Of a stretch of DNA of 64,000 bases, positions 22,691 through 34,255 are shown one piece after another (positions within the stretch are counted from its first letter, which is position 1; every line of letters starts with the position of its first letter). Under the pieces are notes generated by a model. That model saw only the letters and a list, made by a program, of their open reading frames with translations, searched no databases and was not told the origin of the DNA. This DNA is from Lycorma delicatula (lineage: Eukaryota; Arthropoda; Insecta; Hemiptera; Fulgoridae): contig NC_134461.1 of assembly GCF_047948215.1 (NCBI RefSeq), forward strand, positions 82,670,103 to 82,734,102, given 5' to 3'. The translations under genes and the position numbers were made by a program.

Positions 22691-24514
22691 CGATAGTGAA
22701 TTTTTAAATAATAAATTCAGTAATTATTGCAATTATTTATTATTTAAATAATCAAAATATTACTATTAATTATTAGTCGAGGTTAGCGAGCGAAGCGAGG
22801 CTAATTTAAGCTTGGTTAATATAAGCAATAATGCTTATATTTTTAATATGTAAAATATGTTAATAAGGAGAATGTTTAAAATGACCGGTGTAAAATAGCG
22901 TGTTAGTGTGTTATTGGGTTATTTCTCCAACCTGGTTATTGTTAATATCAATATTTCCTGATATTTTGAGTTATTTCTTGCTATTTTTCAAACATACATA
23001 TTTCCATCTAATTCTTATCGGATATTAAAAATACATCGATATTTGGCCCGTTGGTTAAAAAATAAGTGTTTTTTTGTGGAGGAATTCCAAAAAAAAATCC
23101 ATAATAATTTTAAAGTAATATTTTGAGATTAAAATGTAGTAAAGAATAGAAAAGAATTTAAATTGCATCAAAACAGTCAAATAGTTAATCAGAGAATATA
23201 AAAAGGTAGCAAAAGGTATAAATAAGGTATACTTTATTCAGTAGATAAAAAAACTGCACCTTTTTATCTACTGGATAGCACATTTATAAATTTTACTTAT
23301 TTTCTTTTTTAAGTTAATAGTAGAGTCTTCGATAAACAATATCCGGTACTGCATATCCATCTACAATTAATATGGTGAAATCTCGATCAAGTATAAGTTA
23401 TCAGAGAGAGATAAATACCATCATCTTCGGGGCTGTAGTTAGCTTATAAATATTATGCCTTATATTCTAATATGATTATACATTGTTATAGTACTGCAGT
23501 AGTTTAATCATACGTTTTTATAAACTGTTTTGGAAAATGGATAATAATATCAGGATATTGAAAATAATAGTAATTTATTTATTTGTTTGTTTTCAATACA
23601 TAATATACAATTATTACTTTATCAGCGTTTATTTAAAAAAAAAAAAAAACTAGCCTAGATGCATTTTAAAATAAAAGTTCCGATAAAACCTCTGTAATAA
23701 AATTTCTCGTATAAAAAATATTCAAAGCGTAAATATTTTTGATATGGCAAAAAGAAACAAGGTTGAAAAAAAAGTTCGTGTAATTGTTTAAAAACAATCT
23801 AATTAGAAATTTTTTATGATTTTTTTTTTTTTATAAACTTATGTGAAATTTTTCAGTCAAAGTGATCAAACTCTGTAACAAAAATTTGAAGTGCGGTTAA
23901 TAGGAATACTAAATGTGATGTGATGTATAAAGTATATATAAATACAGGTAAAATATATATAAGTGTAAATTTTTTCCTGTCATTATTTTATTAAATATAT
24001 ATTGTCAATCATACATAAAAAAATGAATCTTTATTCTAAATTTAATCTATATAACAGAGTACAAAACAAAATAATAATTGTAATTTTCTTTTGTATTGTT
24101 TTATTGCCTATTATTTTTTCTTCTATTTATATATATTTTTTTAAACATAAAAATATGAAAATAATAATCCAAAATATTATTTTATGGTTAAAGAAAGAAA
24201 AAAATTGAAGAAAACATTTGAAAATCTAATGATACTCCTTCAACTATTATCGGCCGTTAAGATTCTGCCATTAGAAATCATATGATTTTGTTTCCTCTAT
24301 TTTTATTTAGTATTTCTACAGATAAAATGACGTAATTGTTGTAACACTTTACAAAATTGTTTATTATTTTTCAATGTTTTTTTAAAAAATTATATATACA
24401 TATATATAAGGGTCGTCCGATCCCCGACGCGTTTTTTATCTCTTATGTTAGAATATAAATATTTTACAGATATGCATGCATTAAAGAAAAAAAAAATTTT
24501 TAGTCATTTTAATT
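22691..24514. other. AT-rich sequence, nothing assigned
   Basis: A small palindrome-like patch TAGCGAGCGAAGCGAGGCTA lies near 22785-22803. The open frame at 24002-24208 is low-complexity and hydrophobic with no domain. 24392-24410 carries short alternating AT. Confidence 0.3.
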
Positions 24515-24714
24515 CATTACATTTCTGTCACCATGGCAACAGAAGTAAAAGAATATTTGTTTCTTAATGAATATCTTTAATTTAACCCCGAAGGAAGTTA
24601 GGGCCTCGATCCACGGCTTGAACAATTCCCTAGGATGACATGAATGTATGCTGAAAATTTGGAAACAAAATCGGTCGGTTGTTTCTCGCATGATGCAAAC
24701 AGACACACTTTCCC

Positions 24715-24717
<3 letters not shown>
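24515..24717 (+). repeat. Dispersed repeat G, copy G2
   Basis: Second copy of G: TTCTGTCACCATGGCAACAG, TTAATGAATATCTTTAAT, GTTAGGGCCTCGATCC, GACATGAATGTATGC, TCGCATGATGCAAACAGAC. It ends directly at the long (TA)n tract, as G1 ends near a short TATATA. The minus-strand frames over it are incidental. Confidence 0.7.

Positions 24718-24781
<64 letters not shown>
24718..24781. repeat. (TA)n microsatellite, about 32 units
   Basis: An uninterrupted TA run of 64 bases. It follows repeat G2 directly. 24801-24848 then forms an inverted repeat, AATAGTTTGTA/TACAAACTATT. Confidence 0.95.
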
Positions 24782-24783
<2 letters not shown>

Positions 24784-24989
24784 ATTATTTATTAATAGAT
24801 AATAGTTTGTAAAAATAATATTCAAAGTATTAACATCTACAAACTATTTTATAATAAGAAATTTGGCAGATTTTTATAAATGGGACAGTGACATTAAAAT
24901 GAAACACTCAGTACAGCAATTGAAACAATTTAATAGGTTGCTTGTACAATATAGTATATTTAAATTTATTCAACCACAAGGTGACCATT

Positions 24990-25130
24990 AGTAAAATTAG
25001 GGTCTCGGCCTTTCATCCGGAGGACCCGGGTTCGAATCCTGGCCACGCATGGCATTTTCACACACGATACAAATCATTCATCTCATCCTCTGAAGTAATA
25101 CCTAACGGTAGACCCAGAGGTTAAACACAC
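24990..25130 (+). mobile_element. SINE B, copy B2, 5'-truncated
   Basis: Starts within the tRNA-like head (GTCTCGGCCTTTCATCCGGA), has a perfect B-box GGTTCGAATCC and ends with the tail CATCCTCTGAAGTAATACCT, GGTAGACCCAGAGGTTAAAC. The A-box half is missing. No clear target-site duplication was found. Confidence 0.85.
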
Positions 25131-25360
25131 AAAAAAAAGGTTGGTAAAGGTTAGCTAAAGAAGTTCGTTAAATATATTCATTTACGTCTTCGGACCGCTT
25201 ATACATTGTCTAATAGCCAAATTACTTTCCTGAAATTCAATTTTTTTAAAATATTTATTGCTGAATTTTGAAATCTCATCTTTAATGGTAGCAATGTTTA
25301 GATGTATATGAATGATTTTATTTGTTATTTACCACAATGCTTGAGTAATTATTTGCTGAA

Positions 25361-25361
<1 letters not shown>
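25131..25361. other. Unassigned
   Basis: AT-rich; no gene or repeat match. Confidence 0.3.
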
Positions 25362-25400
<39 letters not shown>

Positions 25401-25945
25401 CGCTACTATTTAAAGAGACATCTTTTTCGTTTGTTCCTGATAATCATGAAAACTGCTGAACCAACCATCACAAAATTTGAACTGTAGCTTTCTTATGACT
25501 CTGGGAATATTTGCCACAGTTAAAACCTCAAAACCTAAGACCTAACCTTAATACCAAACTTAATATCAAACAAAAAAAACTTATAAATAAATAACCTAGA
25601 ACTTATTTTACTAAATTTGTTATTGTCTATATTGATCACTTTCTACTTCAATATCGACTTCTTCACAGTTATGCGATTTACTAAATTTAATTCATTGTTT
25701 ATAAGAGATAAAACTGTATTATTATCATAATATAAGTAAAACAGTTTAGTTTGATAAAAACATCCAAGGAAATGACAATACATTTAACAACTGAAAAATT
25801 ATTATTCATCCAAAGCAATTATTTCATCCTGTAAGTTATGAATAACGATAATTTTGAGAACTACAGCCCACGCATAATTACTAAGAAAACTATTTCTCAA
25901 TTTTTGAACTTCTGTACGCATGTAGCGCGGGCGAAACCGCAACGC
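25362..25945 (+). repeat. Dispersed repeat K, copy K1 (uninterrupted), starting at a (TA)n tract
   Basis: A (TA)n tract (25362-25400) is followed by sequence repeated at 30160-30363 and 31041-31425: GACATCTTTTTCGTTTGTT, AAAACTGCTGAACC, CTTTCTTATGACT, TTGTCTATATTGATCACT, TCGACTTCTTCACAG, TATTATCATAATATAAGTAA, GTAAGTTATGAATA and GCATGTAGCGCGG. The open frame near 25838-26032 is not kept in the other copy. K1 has no insertion where K2 carries a family C element. Confidence 0.75.
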
Positions 25946-26469
25946 GATTCATGTGGTGTTCTGCCTGTTGGCATGTCCCTGGCACCACTGTTAACAGACT
26001 GTGCCTGGCAGCCTCTTCCTTCATGTCTATAGAGAAGATCTTTACTATATTAACTTTTTGTAAAATTTGATTGATTTACCAGAAGTTTATAAAAAATTCT
26101 ACAAATAAACGTTAATGAAGTAAAAAAAAAAAATGTAAAATTATTACTTTTCAGTTCTTGTCTCATTTTCACTTTTTGAAATTAGCACCAAATTAAAAAC
26201 AAACAGCTACTAATTAATTATATTTTTATAATTGGCTTTGACTTTAAAAATTTGAAATTTAAAAAATAACTTTAAAAAGTGTTAATTTTTACTTTTTAAT
26301 GCATTTTTAAAAAAATAAGTTTTATTAATCTTTAAATTAATTAAAATTTTATTTTAAATTGAAAAGGTAAGAAACCCACATCTTGATAAGACAAGTAATA
26401 TAGAAAAACGATGTAAAGAAACTACTATCGAAGGGAAAGATAGAATAAGGAACATTTAATAGCAGGAAT
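25946..26469. other. Unassigned; a GC-richer patch then AT-rich sequence
   Basis: 25946-26035 (CGATTCATGTGGTGTTCTGC, ACTGTGCCTGGCAGCC) is GC-richer and may be the end of K1. The rest is AT-rich. Confidence 0.3.
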
Positions 26470-27480
26470 GATTTTTACGTTTTGTAGAATCATACCGCTA
26501 GAGCTATGCTGCAAGAAGGAAAGTTAGTACGGTAGTCAGTAAAAAAATTGGGCTTAAGTTTTTTTTTTGCATTTATCGACGTTTCATGACCTAGGAATCC
26601 CAATAAACAAATATTCGTACGTACTTACGTATGTACGTATGTTGACATGTTTGAATCTTAATTACGTTTGATTGAATATATCGATTTTGATGAAATTTTG
26701 TACAGAGATTCGTCCATATTGGGAAATTTGTTGATCAAATTTTAGGATTAATATCTTCAGGAGGTGGGGGGGTTTTTGTGGGTCTTTTTTTAAAAGTATT
26801 GCAAATATAACCCACTTTATATTAAGTTCAGTATATGTGTGTATGCTTATATTATTATTTTTTAATAAATTTTTGCATCAAAATTTTCCCCTTCCTCAGA
26901 AATCCAAAAAAAGCTTTCTTTTTATAAATTGCATATTTTTTAACCGAATTTTTTTTAATGTCTTCATAGGCATACTGGTAGCGCAAAAAAAAAATACAAT
27001 AAACAAATCTCAATAATCTCTGGAAGAAATAATGGGAGTGGGAGATCCAATCAAAGTTAAAAAATATCGATTTTTTTTAATTTGTTAAAACTTTTTTTGT
27101 TTATTTAAACTTTTAATTTTCTAAAAAGTTTAAATAATAAAATTTTAGTAATAATATTACAATAAAATTTCATCATAATTCACCCCCCCCCCCCCAAAAA
27201 AAAAACACCAGAAATCCTAGGTCACTTTTTATTGGTTATACATTTTTAGTTTCTTCCTTTTAACATAGTAAAGGAAGAAATGAGAAAGCAGGAAGAAATT
27301 TAAAACAATACCATTTTTGTTTAATTTTTAAAACTTTTTTTGGTTTATTTAAACTTATAATGATGGTTTTACAATTAAAATTCATCATAAATTACCCCCT
27401 CCACATCAGCACCAAAAAGAAATGTTAAGTTACTTTTTTCATACAAATAAGAATTTTCTCCAATAGTTATTTTAATATTT
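26470..27480 (+). repeat. Dispersed repeat E, copy E1
   Basis: About 1 kb that recurs in reverse at 56060-57325 and in part at 58505-58930. Landmarks are the start CTAGAGCTATGCTGCAAGAA, CGACGTTTCATGACCTAGGA, CGATTTTGATGAAATTTTGT, ACAGAGATTCGTCC, TAACCCACTTTATATTAAG, AAATATCGATTTTTTTTAA and AATTCATCATAAATTACCCC. Runs of C and A (27180-27207) interrupt it. No coding frame is visible. Confidence 0.75.
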
Positions 27481-28285
27481 TAGAAATTACTTACTTTATT
27501 TTTTAATACAACATTATTTGTTACGATAACAGAAAAGCTGTAAAGGGTTACATAACTTTCCCAGCTTTTCTCTTGACAGGCTTTTATTTGAAATATGCCC
27601 TAGGGTTTTTAAGTAATTCTTAATTAAACAATATTTAAAGTGTAATCATGAAAAATATTAAAATATTCAGTAAAATAATTTGTTCTCCCTTTATCCGCAT
27701 GGCATTTTACCTTGAAAATTATTAAAAGTATAATTAGAAAATAATCAAAATTGTCAATAAATAGAATGTCGAGTCTTTTTTTTTGAACCCCTCTTGATCA
27801 AATAAATTCTTATCATCAAAATTATACTGTATTTAGCAATATTTATATAATACTAAAAAACCAAATATTTGTAAAAAAAAAATTAAGTCCCATTTGACCA
27901 TCTTTCTTAACAACTACCTCATATAACATTTTTAATAACAGCCACATTTTGAAAAATGATAAATTATCATAAATAATAAAAAATAATTTTTTTTTTTAAT
28001 TTTTATGTCACGTCCCTTGGGAGCCTCTTTTTTTATGAAGTTCCCATGGTCTACATTAATATTAGATACAGTTTGACGTTCAACCATGAAAATTAAAAAT
28101 AAAAAAAAAGATATTTTAATTACCCCATTCAGCCACGTTGTTATGCAATTGTTTTATGCAACTTAAAAGTTTATTTTTTTGGAATAATCATTTACTTAAA
28201 TATTTTCACTCAATTTGGTTCAAAAGAACTAAAAATAAAATAGTTTACAAAAAATTATAATGTGGGTACTTTGATGCCGTGTTGT
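27481..28285. other. AT-rich sequence, nothing assigned
   Basis: Homopolymer-rich, with an inverted pair AAAGCTGT.../AGCTTTTC near 27530-27575. No gene or repeat match. Confidence 0.3.
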
Positions 28286-28926
28286 TTTTTACTTCCTTGT
28301 ACGAAGTAAAAGAAGAACTGTTACCGCGAAAAATTTCGGTATTCAGATTTCAACGAAAATATCCACTTTGACCATCCTTGAATCAATTTTGATTAGTTTC
28401 GGTGTGAGGTCTGTACGTACGTACGTGTCTCGCATAACTCCAAAGCGATTAACCGTAGGATGTTGAAATTTTTGATTTAGGACTGTTGTAACATCTAATT
28501 GTGCACCTCCCCTTTTGATTGCAATCAACTGAACCAAAAGTGCCCAAAAAAGCCCAAAATAAAAAAAAATTGAATTTTGTTTTTCAACTATAAGTGGTAC
28601 TTATTTTGAATGGCTCCAGAGTTATAGCCAAACGAAATTTTAATTAATGAGATATTTGGATCTTATAAGGGGAAAGCACATCGGTTCGAATCAGACTTCA
28701 TCTCCTTTTTTTAATTTAAATATATTGATCTATTAATAATTATTTAACTCTGATTATAACAAAAATTACAATAAATAATAATTTAATAATAACAATTTTT
28801 AAAAAAAATATGAAAAATATCAAAAGTTATTAATGAAATAAAATTTTATGTAGTTTTCATTTAAAAAAAATGTGTATATGTAATTTAATAGGCGTACAAG
28901 TACGTCATGTGGTGTCCACATCAGAT
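28286..28926 (+). mobile_element. Family C, copy C3, complete, first half of a C-spacer-D composite
   Basis: Complete family C of about 640 bases. The left end is ACTTCCTTGTACGAAGTAAA (itself a hairpin), then ATTTCGGTATTCAGATTTCA and a GTACGTACGTAC run, CCTTTTGATTGCAATCAACT, CCAGAGTTATAGCC, CACATCGGTTCGAATCAGAC, the TTAATAATTATTTAAC block and GTATATGTAATTTAATAGGC. It ends GTCATGTGGTGTCCACATCA. ACTTCCTTGTAC at the left and GTACAAG.A.GT at the right are inverted repeats just inside the ends. No protein is encoded; frames in this repeat are not kept between copies. Confidence 0.85.
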
Positions 28927-29275
28927 CTTGTGAAACATCTAATTATTCATTTTTGTTTTCATTTTTTGATGGTTACATCATAATAATTAAAAAAAAAAAC
29001 AATATTAGATAGATATAAGACATACATTTATTCAAACAGTAATAAAGAGACTTTTACTCTATCCTAATATTTCAGGGATGATTGTTAAAATAATTGGTAT
29101 AAATATTGATGTTAATAATTAATAATTTAACAACTGTGTAACTGTCCACTTTATTAAAGATTGGAGGATCGTATCTCACTTTCAAATGAAATAAATTTAA
29201 ATGAAGTGCAGCAAAAAATGTGTATATGTAATTTAATTATTCGTCCAAGAAAATCATGTGGTGTCCACATCAGAT
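28927..29275 (+). mobile_element. Spacer plus family D, copy D2
   Basis: Directly follows C3. The spacer (GAAACATCTAATTATTCATT, GGTTACATCATAATAATTAA) and D (CTATCCTAATATTTCA, AACTGTCCACTTTATTAAAG) lead to a second 3' end, ATCATGTGGTGTCCACATCA. The same C-spacer-D order occurs on the minus strand at 11402-12015. Confidence 0.8.
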
Positions 29276-30159
29276 TTTTGGAGTCTAAAGTCAAGTCGAA
29301 GTTGAGATACTCGTAAATATAGCAAAATTTATACGTTTTTGGATAATTAGTTTTCGAGATATGAGGAAAAAACATTTTGTAAATAACACTTAATACTCCC
29401 CACCACTAAATCAAAGTGACTTTAACCTAAGAAATTTTAAACAAATTAATAATTAGTACAACTGTCATCGTATTAGATCAATCGATTCTACGACCGCACT
29501 ATATAAAAAGTAAAAAATAAAAAATGACGAAATTATCTTTTCTCCTTTTTTAATTTTGTCCAAAATTTAATGACATTAATGTCTCATATATTTTTTGAGT
29601 CATTTTCGAAGCTTTTGTATTGAGTCAGTCCGGAGATACTAATTAAAATACAGGCCAACTTACATATATGTGTTCCTAAGTACATAGATCTTCCGAATAT
29701 TTCTGTAACGTTTTGTACTAAGGGAGGGGTCTTAAAATATTGAAATTTTTACAAAATTTCAGTACCTAAACTTTTGACCGATAGTTATACGTTTCCTTTA
29801 TAATTAATGCTGCTTTAGCAGTAGTAAATATATAGTAAAAATAGCAAACAGTGTACAAAAGAATTGTTATTTACATAAAAGAAAAAAAAATTATTAATAA
29901 ATTCATAGAGATAATAAAAATAAATATATATAATACCCATTAGAATATTCTAAACATTCCCATTTATGATTAGATAAAAAGGGAACGGCCCCCACTGATG
30001 TAATTCAGTAACAAGACTTTTCATCAATGAAATTTACAGATTGATTTGGTCTTCAGCATTCAGATGTGTACTGAAAAAAATTCTATTTCCTCCAAAAATT
30101 ACAAAAATAATTAACCTCAGATTAGTACAAACGTCCTTCAAAAACTCTCTCATCGATCC
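29276..30159. other. Unassigned
   Basis: Moderately complex AT-rich DNA with no open frame of note and no repeat match in the window; 29280-29760 could be another element (GGAGATACTAATTAAAATAC, ACGTTTTGTACTAAGGGAGG). Confidence 0.3.
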
Positions 30160-31425
30160 TTGCTATTGTATACGTAAATTTCCGATTTAATCTTACTACT
30201 ACGTAAAAAGACGTCTTTTTCGTTTGTTTCTGGTAACCGCGAAAACTACTGAACCGATCATTATTAAATTTTAACTGTTGCTTTCTTATGACTTCCGAAA
30301 TGTTTGCCATAGTTCAAACCTAACCAAATGTCAGTACTATAAATAACACTAATAAAAAAATCTTATGTGGACACCACATGACTTCCTTGTACGCCTATTA
30401 AATTACATATAGACATTTCTTTTTTGAAATGAACAGTACATAAGAATTTTATTTCATTAATAACTTCTGATATTTTTTTATTTTTTTTTTAATGTTATTA
30501 TTGAATTATTATTTATCGTAATTTTTTTTTACAATCAGAGGTTAATAATTATTAATAAATCAATGTATTTAAATTAAAAAAAGTTGGATTTGAATCGATG
30601 TGCCTTTCTCTTGTAACACCCAGATATCTCATTAATTAAAATTTTATTTGGCCATAACTCTGGAACCAATGAAAAAAATACCACTTATGATATATCGTTG
30701 AAAAGCGCTCAATAAGGGCTTATTACTGAAGTTAAGAAAAATGTCATTCAAATTTTCTGGGATTTTGGGCTTTTTTGGACACTTTTGGTTCAGTCGATTG
30801 CATCAAAAGGGAAGGTGCACGAGTAGATGTTACAACAGTCCTAAATCCATAATCTCAAGATCCTACGGCTAATCGTTTTTAAGTTATGCAAGATATGTAC
30901 ATACGTACAGACGTCACGCCGAAACTAGTCAAAATAGAATCAGGGATGGTCAAAATGGATATTTCCGTTAAAATCTCGTAACCGAAATTTTTCGTCATTA
31001 CATTATTTCCTACACTTCGTACAAGGAAATAAAAGAAGTGTAAATAAACATCCTTTAATTTCTAACTAAATTTGATCTCGTTGTCTATATCAATAGATAT
31101 TGTCTATATCGATCACTGTATATGTCAATATTGACTTCTTCAGAGAGTTATCTGATTTATACTAAATCTAATGTCATTTTCTATAAAAGATCTGTGAAGG
31201 ATTTTGTATTATTACCGTAATATACGTAAAAATAAATAAGTTTGATAATAAAATTAAAGGGAATGACGACCATTTTACATATTTAACTACTGGAAAGTTG
31301 TTATTCATCTAAATTAATTTATTTAATACAGTAAGTTGTGAATAGGGAAAACTCTGAGATTAACAGCCCATACATAATAATTATACATAATAATTTTTTA
31401 AGTTCTATATGCACATAGCGTAGTT
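30160..31425 (+). repeat. Dispersed repeat K, copy K2, interrupted by family C
   Basis: The left part (to 30363) has GACGTCTTTTTCGTTTGTTT, AAAACTACTGAACCGATCA and CTTTCTTATGACTTCCG. The right part (from 31041) resumes with TTGTCTATATCGATCACTG, TTGACTTCTTCAGAG, TATTACCGTAATATACGTAA, GTAAGTTGTGAATA and GCACATAGCG. K1 at 25362-25945 is the uninterrupted counterpart. Confidence 0.75.
30364..31040 (-). mobile_element. Family C, copy C6, complete, inserted in repeat K2
   Basis: A complete minus-strand copy: 3' palindrome at left (ATGTGGACACCACATGACTT), body in the centre (TTTTGGTTCAGTCGATTGCA), 5' hairpin at right (CTTCGTACAAGGAAATAAAA). It separates two parts of repeat K, which shows that family C moves as a unit. 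The exact junction is uncertain because both sides are A/T-rich. Confidence 0.85.
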
Positions 31426-32479
31426 AAAAAAAACTTTACTACTAAGCTAGTTAAATTATAAATTAAACCTGTGTATTACAATAATATAATATTAAAATAT
31501 TACATTTATTTATAATGTGGTTAATTCAAAAACCATTCTAAAGAATAAAAAAAAAAATGTTTAAAATTAACGATTAATCTACAAACCTAACGCCTTTTTT
31601 CATTGTATTATTTAAAAAAAGGTGACTGAATTCAAAAAGGAAATTTAACAATTAAATTATATAGAAACGTAATCATTGTAACATAATGTAACATCTGTTT
31701 TTATATATATAAAATACTATATATTGTACGTGATCAGCAGGGCGTAAATATTGAAGGCCTATTACGGGCGGCTGCATATGTGACTAGGGGAGACAACGAA
31801 TTACGAATGTAACAAAAAATTGATGATGTAACTTTCAAATTTCTTGCCGTTTACGATGAGTGTATATTCATATTTTTAATTATTTATGTAGAACGACTCT
31901 GTGATGCTAATCAGTTCTTAGAACAGATGTTTATGTCACCAATGAAAACGGTTGACACCCGATCAGTTTACTCACTCATCCTTGGCTTTTGTTTTCCTTG
32001 TCGTTACTTTCTTCCTTGAGGCGATACCGGACTTTCCAAGGACTAACTTAAACGAGTTGTCTGTTCTCATTTAGTGTCTTATACTCTTTAAGAATTTAAC
32101 GTATGATTCAGAGAATACATAATATTTGAAATAAATTTCTTTTTAAATTTTAAAATACGTAATTTATGATAATTTATTTTTATTTATTTTTTTTTTTAGC
32201 TGATAAACAGTATTTCTGCTTTAAACTGTTCATGTTAGTGTAGTTTTATTTTAATTGTTCGTAGTCAATGACTTTATAATGTTTTAATATACGCCTCGTT
32301 TAACTCGACGATGAATAAACTTTTATATAATAATAATAATAATAATACTCTTGGAATCATAATTTTTATTAAAAAAATAATAATAAAAAATTAAAATTGT
32401 TCATTCATATCTTTTGTGTTATGTATATATCTTCATTATTAAATTAACAAATATTCAAAAAATGTAATAAAATAGGAGA
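31426..32479. other. Mostly unassigned; one complex segment
   Basis: 31740-32070 is less AT-rich (GATCAGCAGGGCGTAAATAT, GGCCTATTACGGGCGGCTGC, GATACCGGACTTTCCAAGG) with no long open frame and no repeat match here. 32328-32345 is a short (ATA)n tract. The rest is AT-rich. Confidence 0.3.
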
Positions 32480-33110
32480 TAAAATTTTTTAAAAATCCCT
32501 TTCGGCGCGCCGGAAGGCGGAGGTAGATTTCACCAGTGCTAAATAGGTGATAAAAAAGATTTCCAACTTAATGTTAAGAAAAACTTCAAATTTGCTCAAT
32601 ACAACAATGGTTGTATGTAAGAAAAAGTTTCACATATTGAGCATACAAGCCCCGTATGTCATAAATCATACATCATATCAAAAATTGTTTCAGACAAAAG
32701 TTTTAGGTAACGTTTAGAGGATTAACGACCACTTTAAACCGAATCGATACTATGCCTATTAAGGGAGGTATGATTTATTTTTGTCTTCGAAACCCCATTT
32801 ATTCAACTCCCTGGGCTAATGGTTGGCGATATTAAAAAACTTTACTTAGATAAGTTTTAGGCCCTTATCCAAAGAATAATTAATTAAGGAACAATTTGAA
32901 AGTGATTGGTGCAAAATTACGGCAGTTATCGTGTCCACAAAAAAGTGAAATATATATACATACATAAACGTTTGAGCTGACGGTGGTTTTGGTGTCTGGG
33001 GGATGTGAAACGCAAAGACATGTCGAAATTTTCCGGAAGTCGAATCGTGGTGGCCATTACAATAGGTAGCATTCTTATGAAATCTACTAAAACCTCTTCA
33101 AGTAGTTTTT
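32480..33110 (+). repeat. Probable mobile-element fragment, unclassified
   Basis: A distinct higher-complexity block: CCCTTTCGGCGCGCCGGAAG (with a GGCGCGCC palindrome), CCCATTTATTCAACTCCCTG, GGCTAATGGTTGGCGATATT, GGTGTCTGGGGGATGTGAAA, TTTTCCGGAAGTCGAATCGT. No coding frame is intact and there is no second copy in the window. The texture suggests an interspersed repeat, but this is a guess. Confidence 0.35.
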
Positions 33111-33514
33111 TTATAAAGCCATCAGAAGTAATTTTATTTAGAAGTAATCAGTTTAATAAACCATCACTACAACGAAATTAATCTGATAAAATAAAGAATA
33201 GCATATATTCTTTATTAACAATAAAATCTCCAAATAAAAATAATATATATATAAATGAAAAAAAATAAAGATCTTAGAGTCTTATCGTTCCTCATAAAAA
33301 ATTAAGCTTCTAAGCTTAAACTTTAAAAAATATATATATAAATTATATTTCTCGACAAACCATTCATTCCAGATTTGAATTAAAAGACTAATTATTATAC
33401 TACCTTAGCACAGTCAAATTACTGCGGCTATTTAAAATCATTAAGCAGAATAATTCCAATGAATGTTTGGAAAATGTGTTTGGATAATTCCAATGAATTA
33501 TAGATCCTAATTGA

Positions 33515-33804
33515 TTGCCCACCGGGCTGTTCTAGTGATTAACTCGTCATCGAAAATCAGCTGATTTCGAAGTCGAGAGTTCTAAGGTTCAAATCCTAGT
33601 AAAGGTAGTTAGTTACTTTTATACGGATTTGAATGCTAGATCGTGGATACCGGTGTTCTTCGGTGGTTGAGTTTCAATTAACCACACATCTCAGGAACGG
33701 TCAACCTGAGACTGTGCAAGACTACATTTCATATACATTCATAGATATCATCCTCTAAAGTAATACCTCACGATGGTTCCGGAGGCTAAATAGAAAAAAG
33801 AGAG
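33515..33804 (+). mobile_element. SINE A, copy A6, near full length, with 13-bp target-site duplication
   Basis: Head CCACCGGGCTGTTCTAGTGA with B-box-like GGTTCAAATCC, body GGATACCGGTGTTCTTCGGT, tail CATCCTCTAAAGTAATACC to CCGGAGGCTAAATAGAAAAA. AGATCCTAATTGA flanks it at 33502-33514 and 33805-33817 without mismatch. The length (290 bases) agrees with copy A2 (295). Confidence 0.92.
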
Positions 33805-33874
33805 AGATCCTAATTGAGGGTAAGTTTGACTAATACCAAAAGTGTTCTTACTGTAATTATTTATTTTTCTGTTT

Positions 33875-34255
33875 TAGGCTCCGAATCCAGCGTAAGGTAT
33901 TACTTCAGAGGATAAATGAGGATGATATGTGTGAATGTAAAAGAAATTTAGTCTTGTATAGTCTCATATCGACCATTCCTGAAGTGTGTTATTAATTGAA
34001 ACCCAACCACCAAAGATCACCGATATCCACGAAATAGTATTCAAATCCGTATAAAAGTAACTGCCTTTACTAGGACTTAAACCTTAGAACTCTCGACTTC
34101 GAAATCAGCTGATTTGAGATGACGAGTTCATCACTAATACACTCTTACTGTATTAGCCGTAACGTAATTACATTTTACAGGGACACTTGACTTCACTGGT
34201 TAATGAGTTTCAAAGAAGATACTTTCATTTTATCTTGATGTTTTTTCAAATTATT
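33875..34255 (-). mobile_element. SINE A, copy A7, within the longer unit shared with A3
   Basis: Minus-strand SINE A (GGCTCCGAATCC at left, CTCTCGACTTCGAAATCAGC at right) followed by the extension also found at 2130-2290: GACGAGTTCATCACTAATAC, TCTTACTGTATTAGCCGTAA, GATACTTTCATTTTATCTTG. It lies only 70 bases from A6, which is in the opposite orientation. Confidence 0.8.

Noticed and set aside
24598..24825. Minus-strand frame with a long IYIYIY run
   Set aside because: This is translation of the (TA)n microsatellite at the end of repeat G2.
28343..28537. Minus-strand open frame with VRTDLTPKLIKI that recurs in several places
   Set aside because: It is the other strand of the family C left part; copies carry a stop in the middle and different ends. 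No domain.
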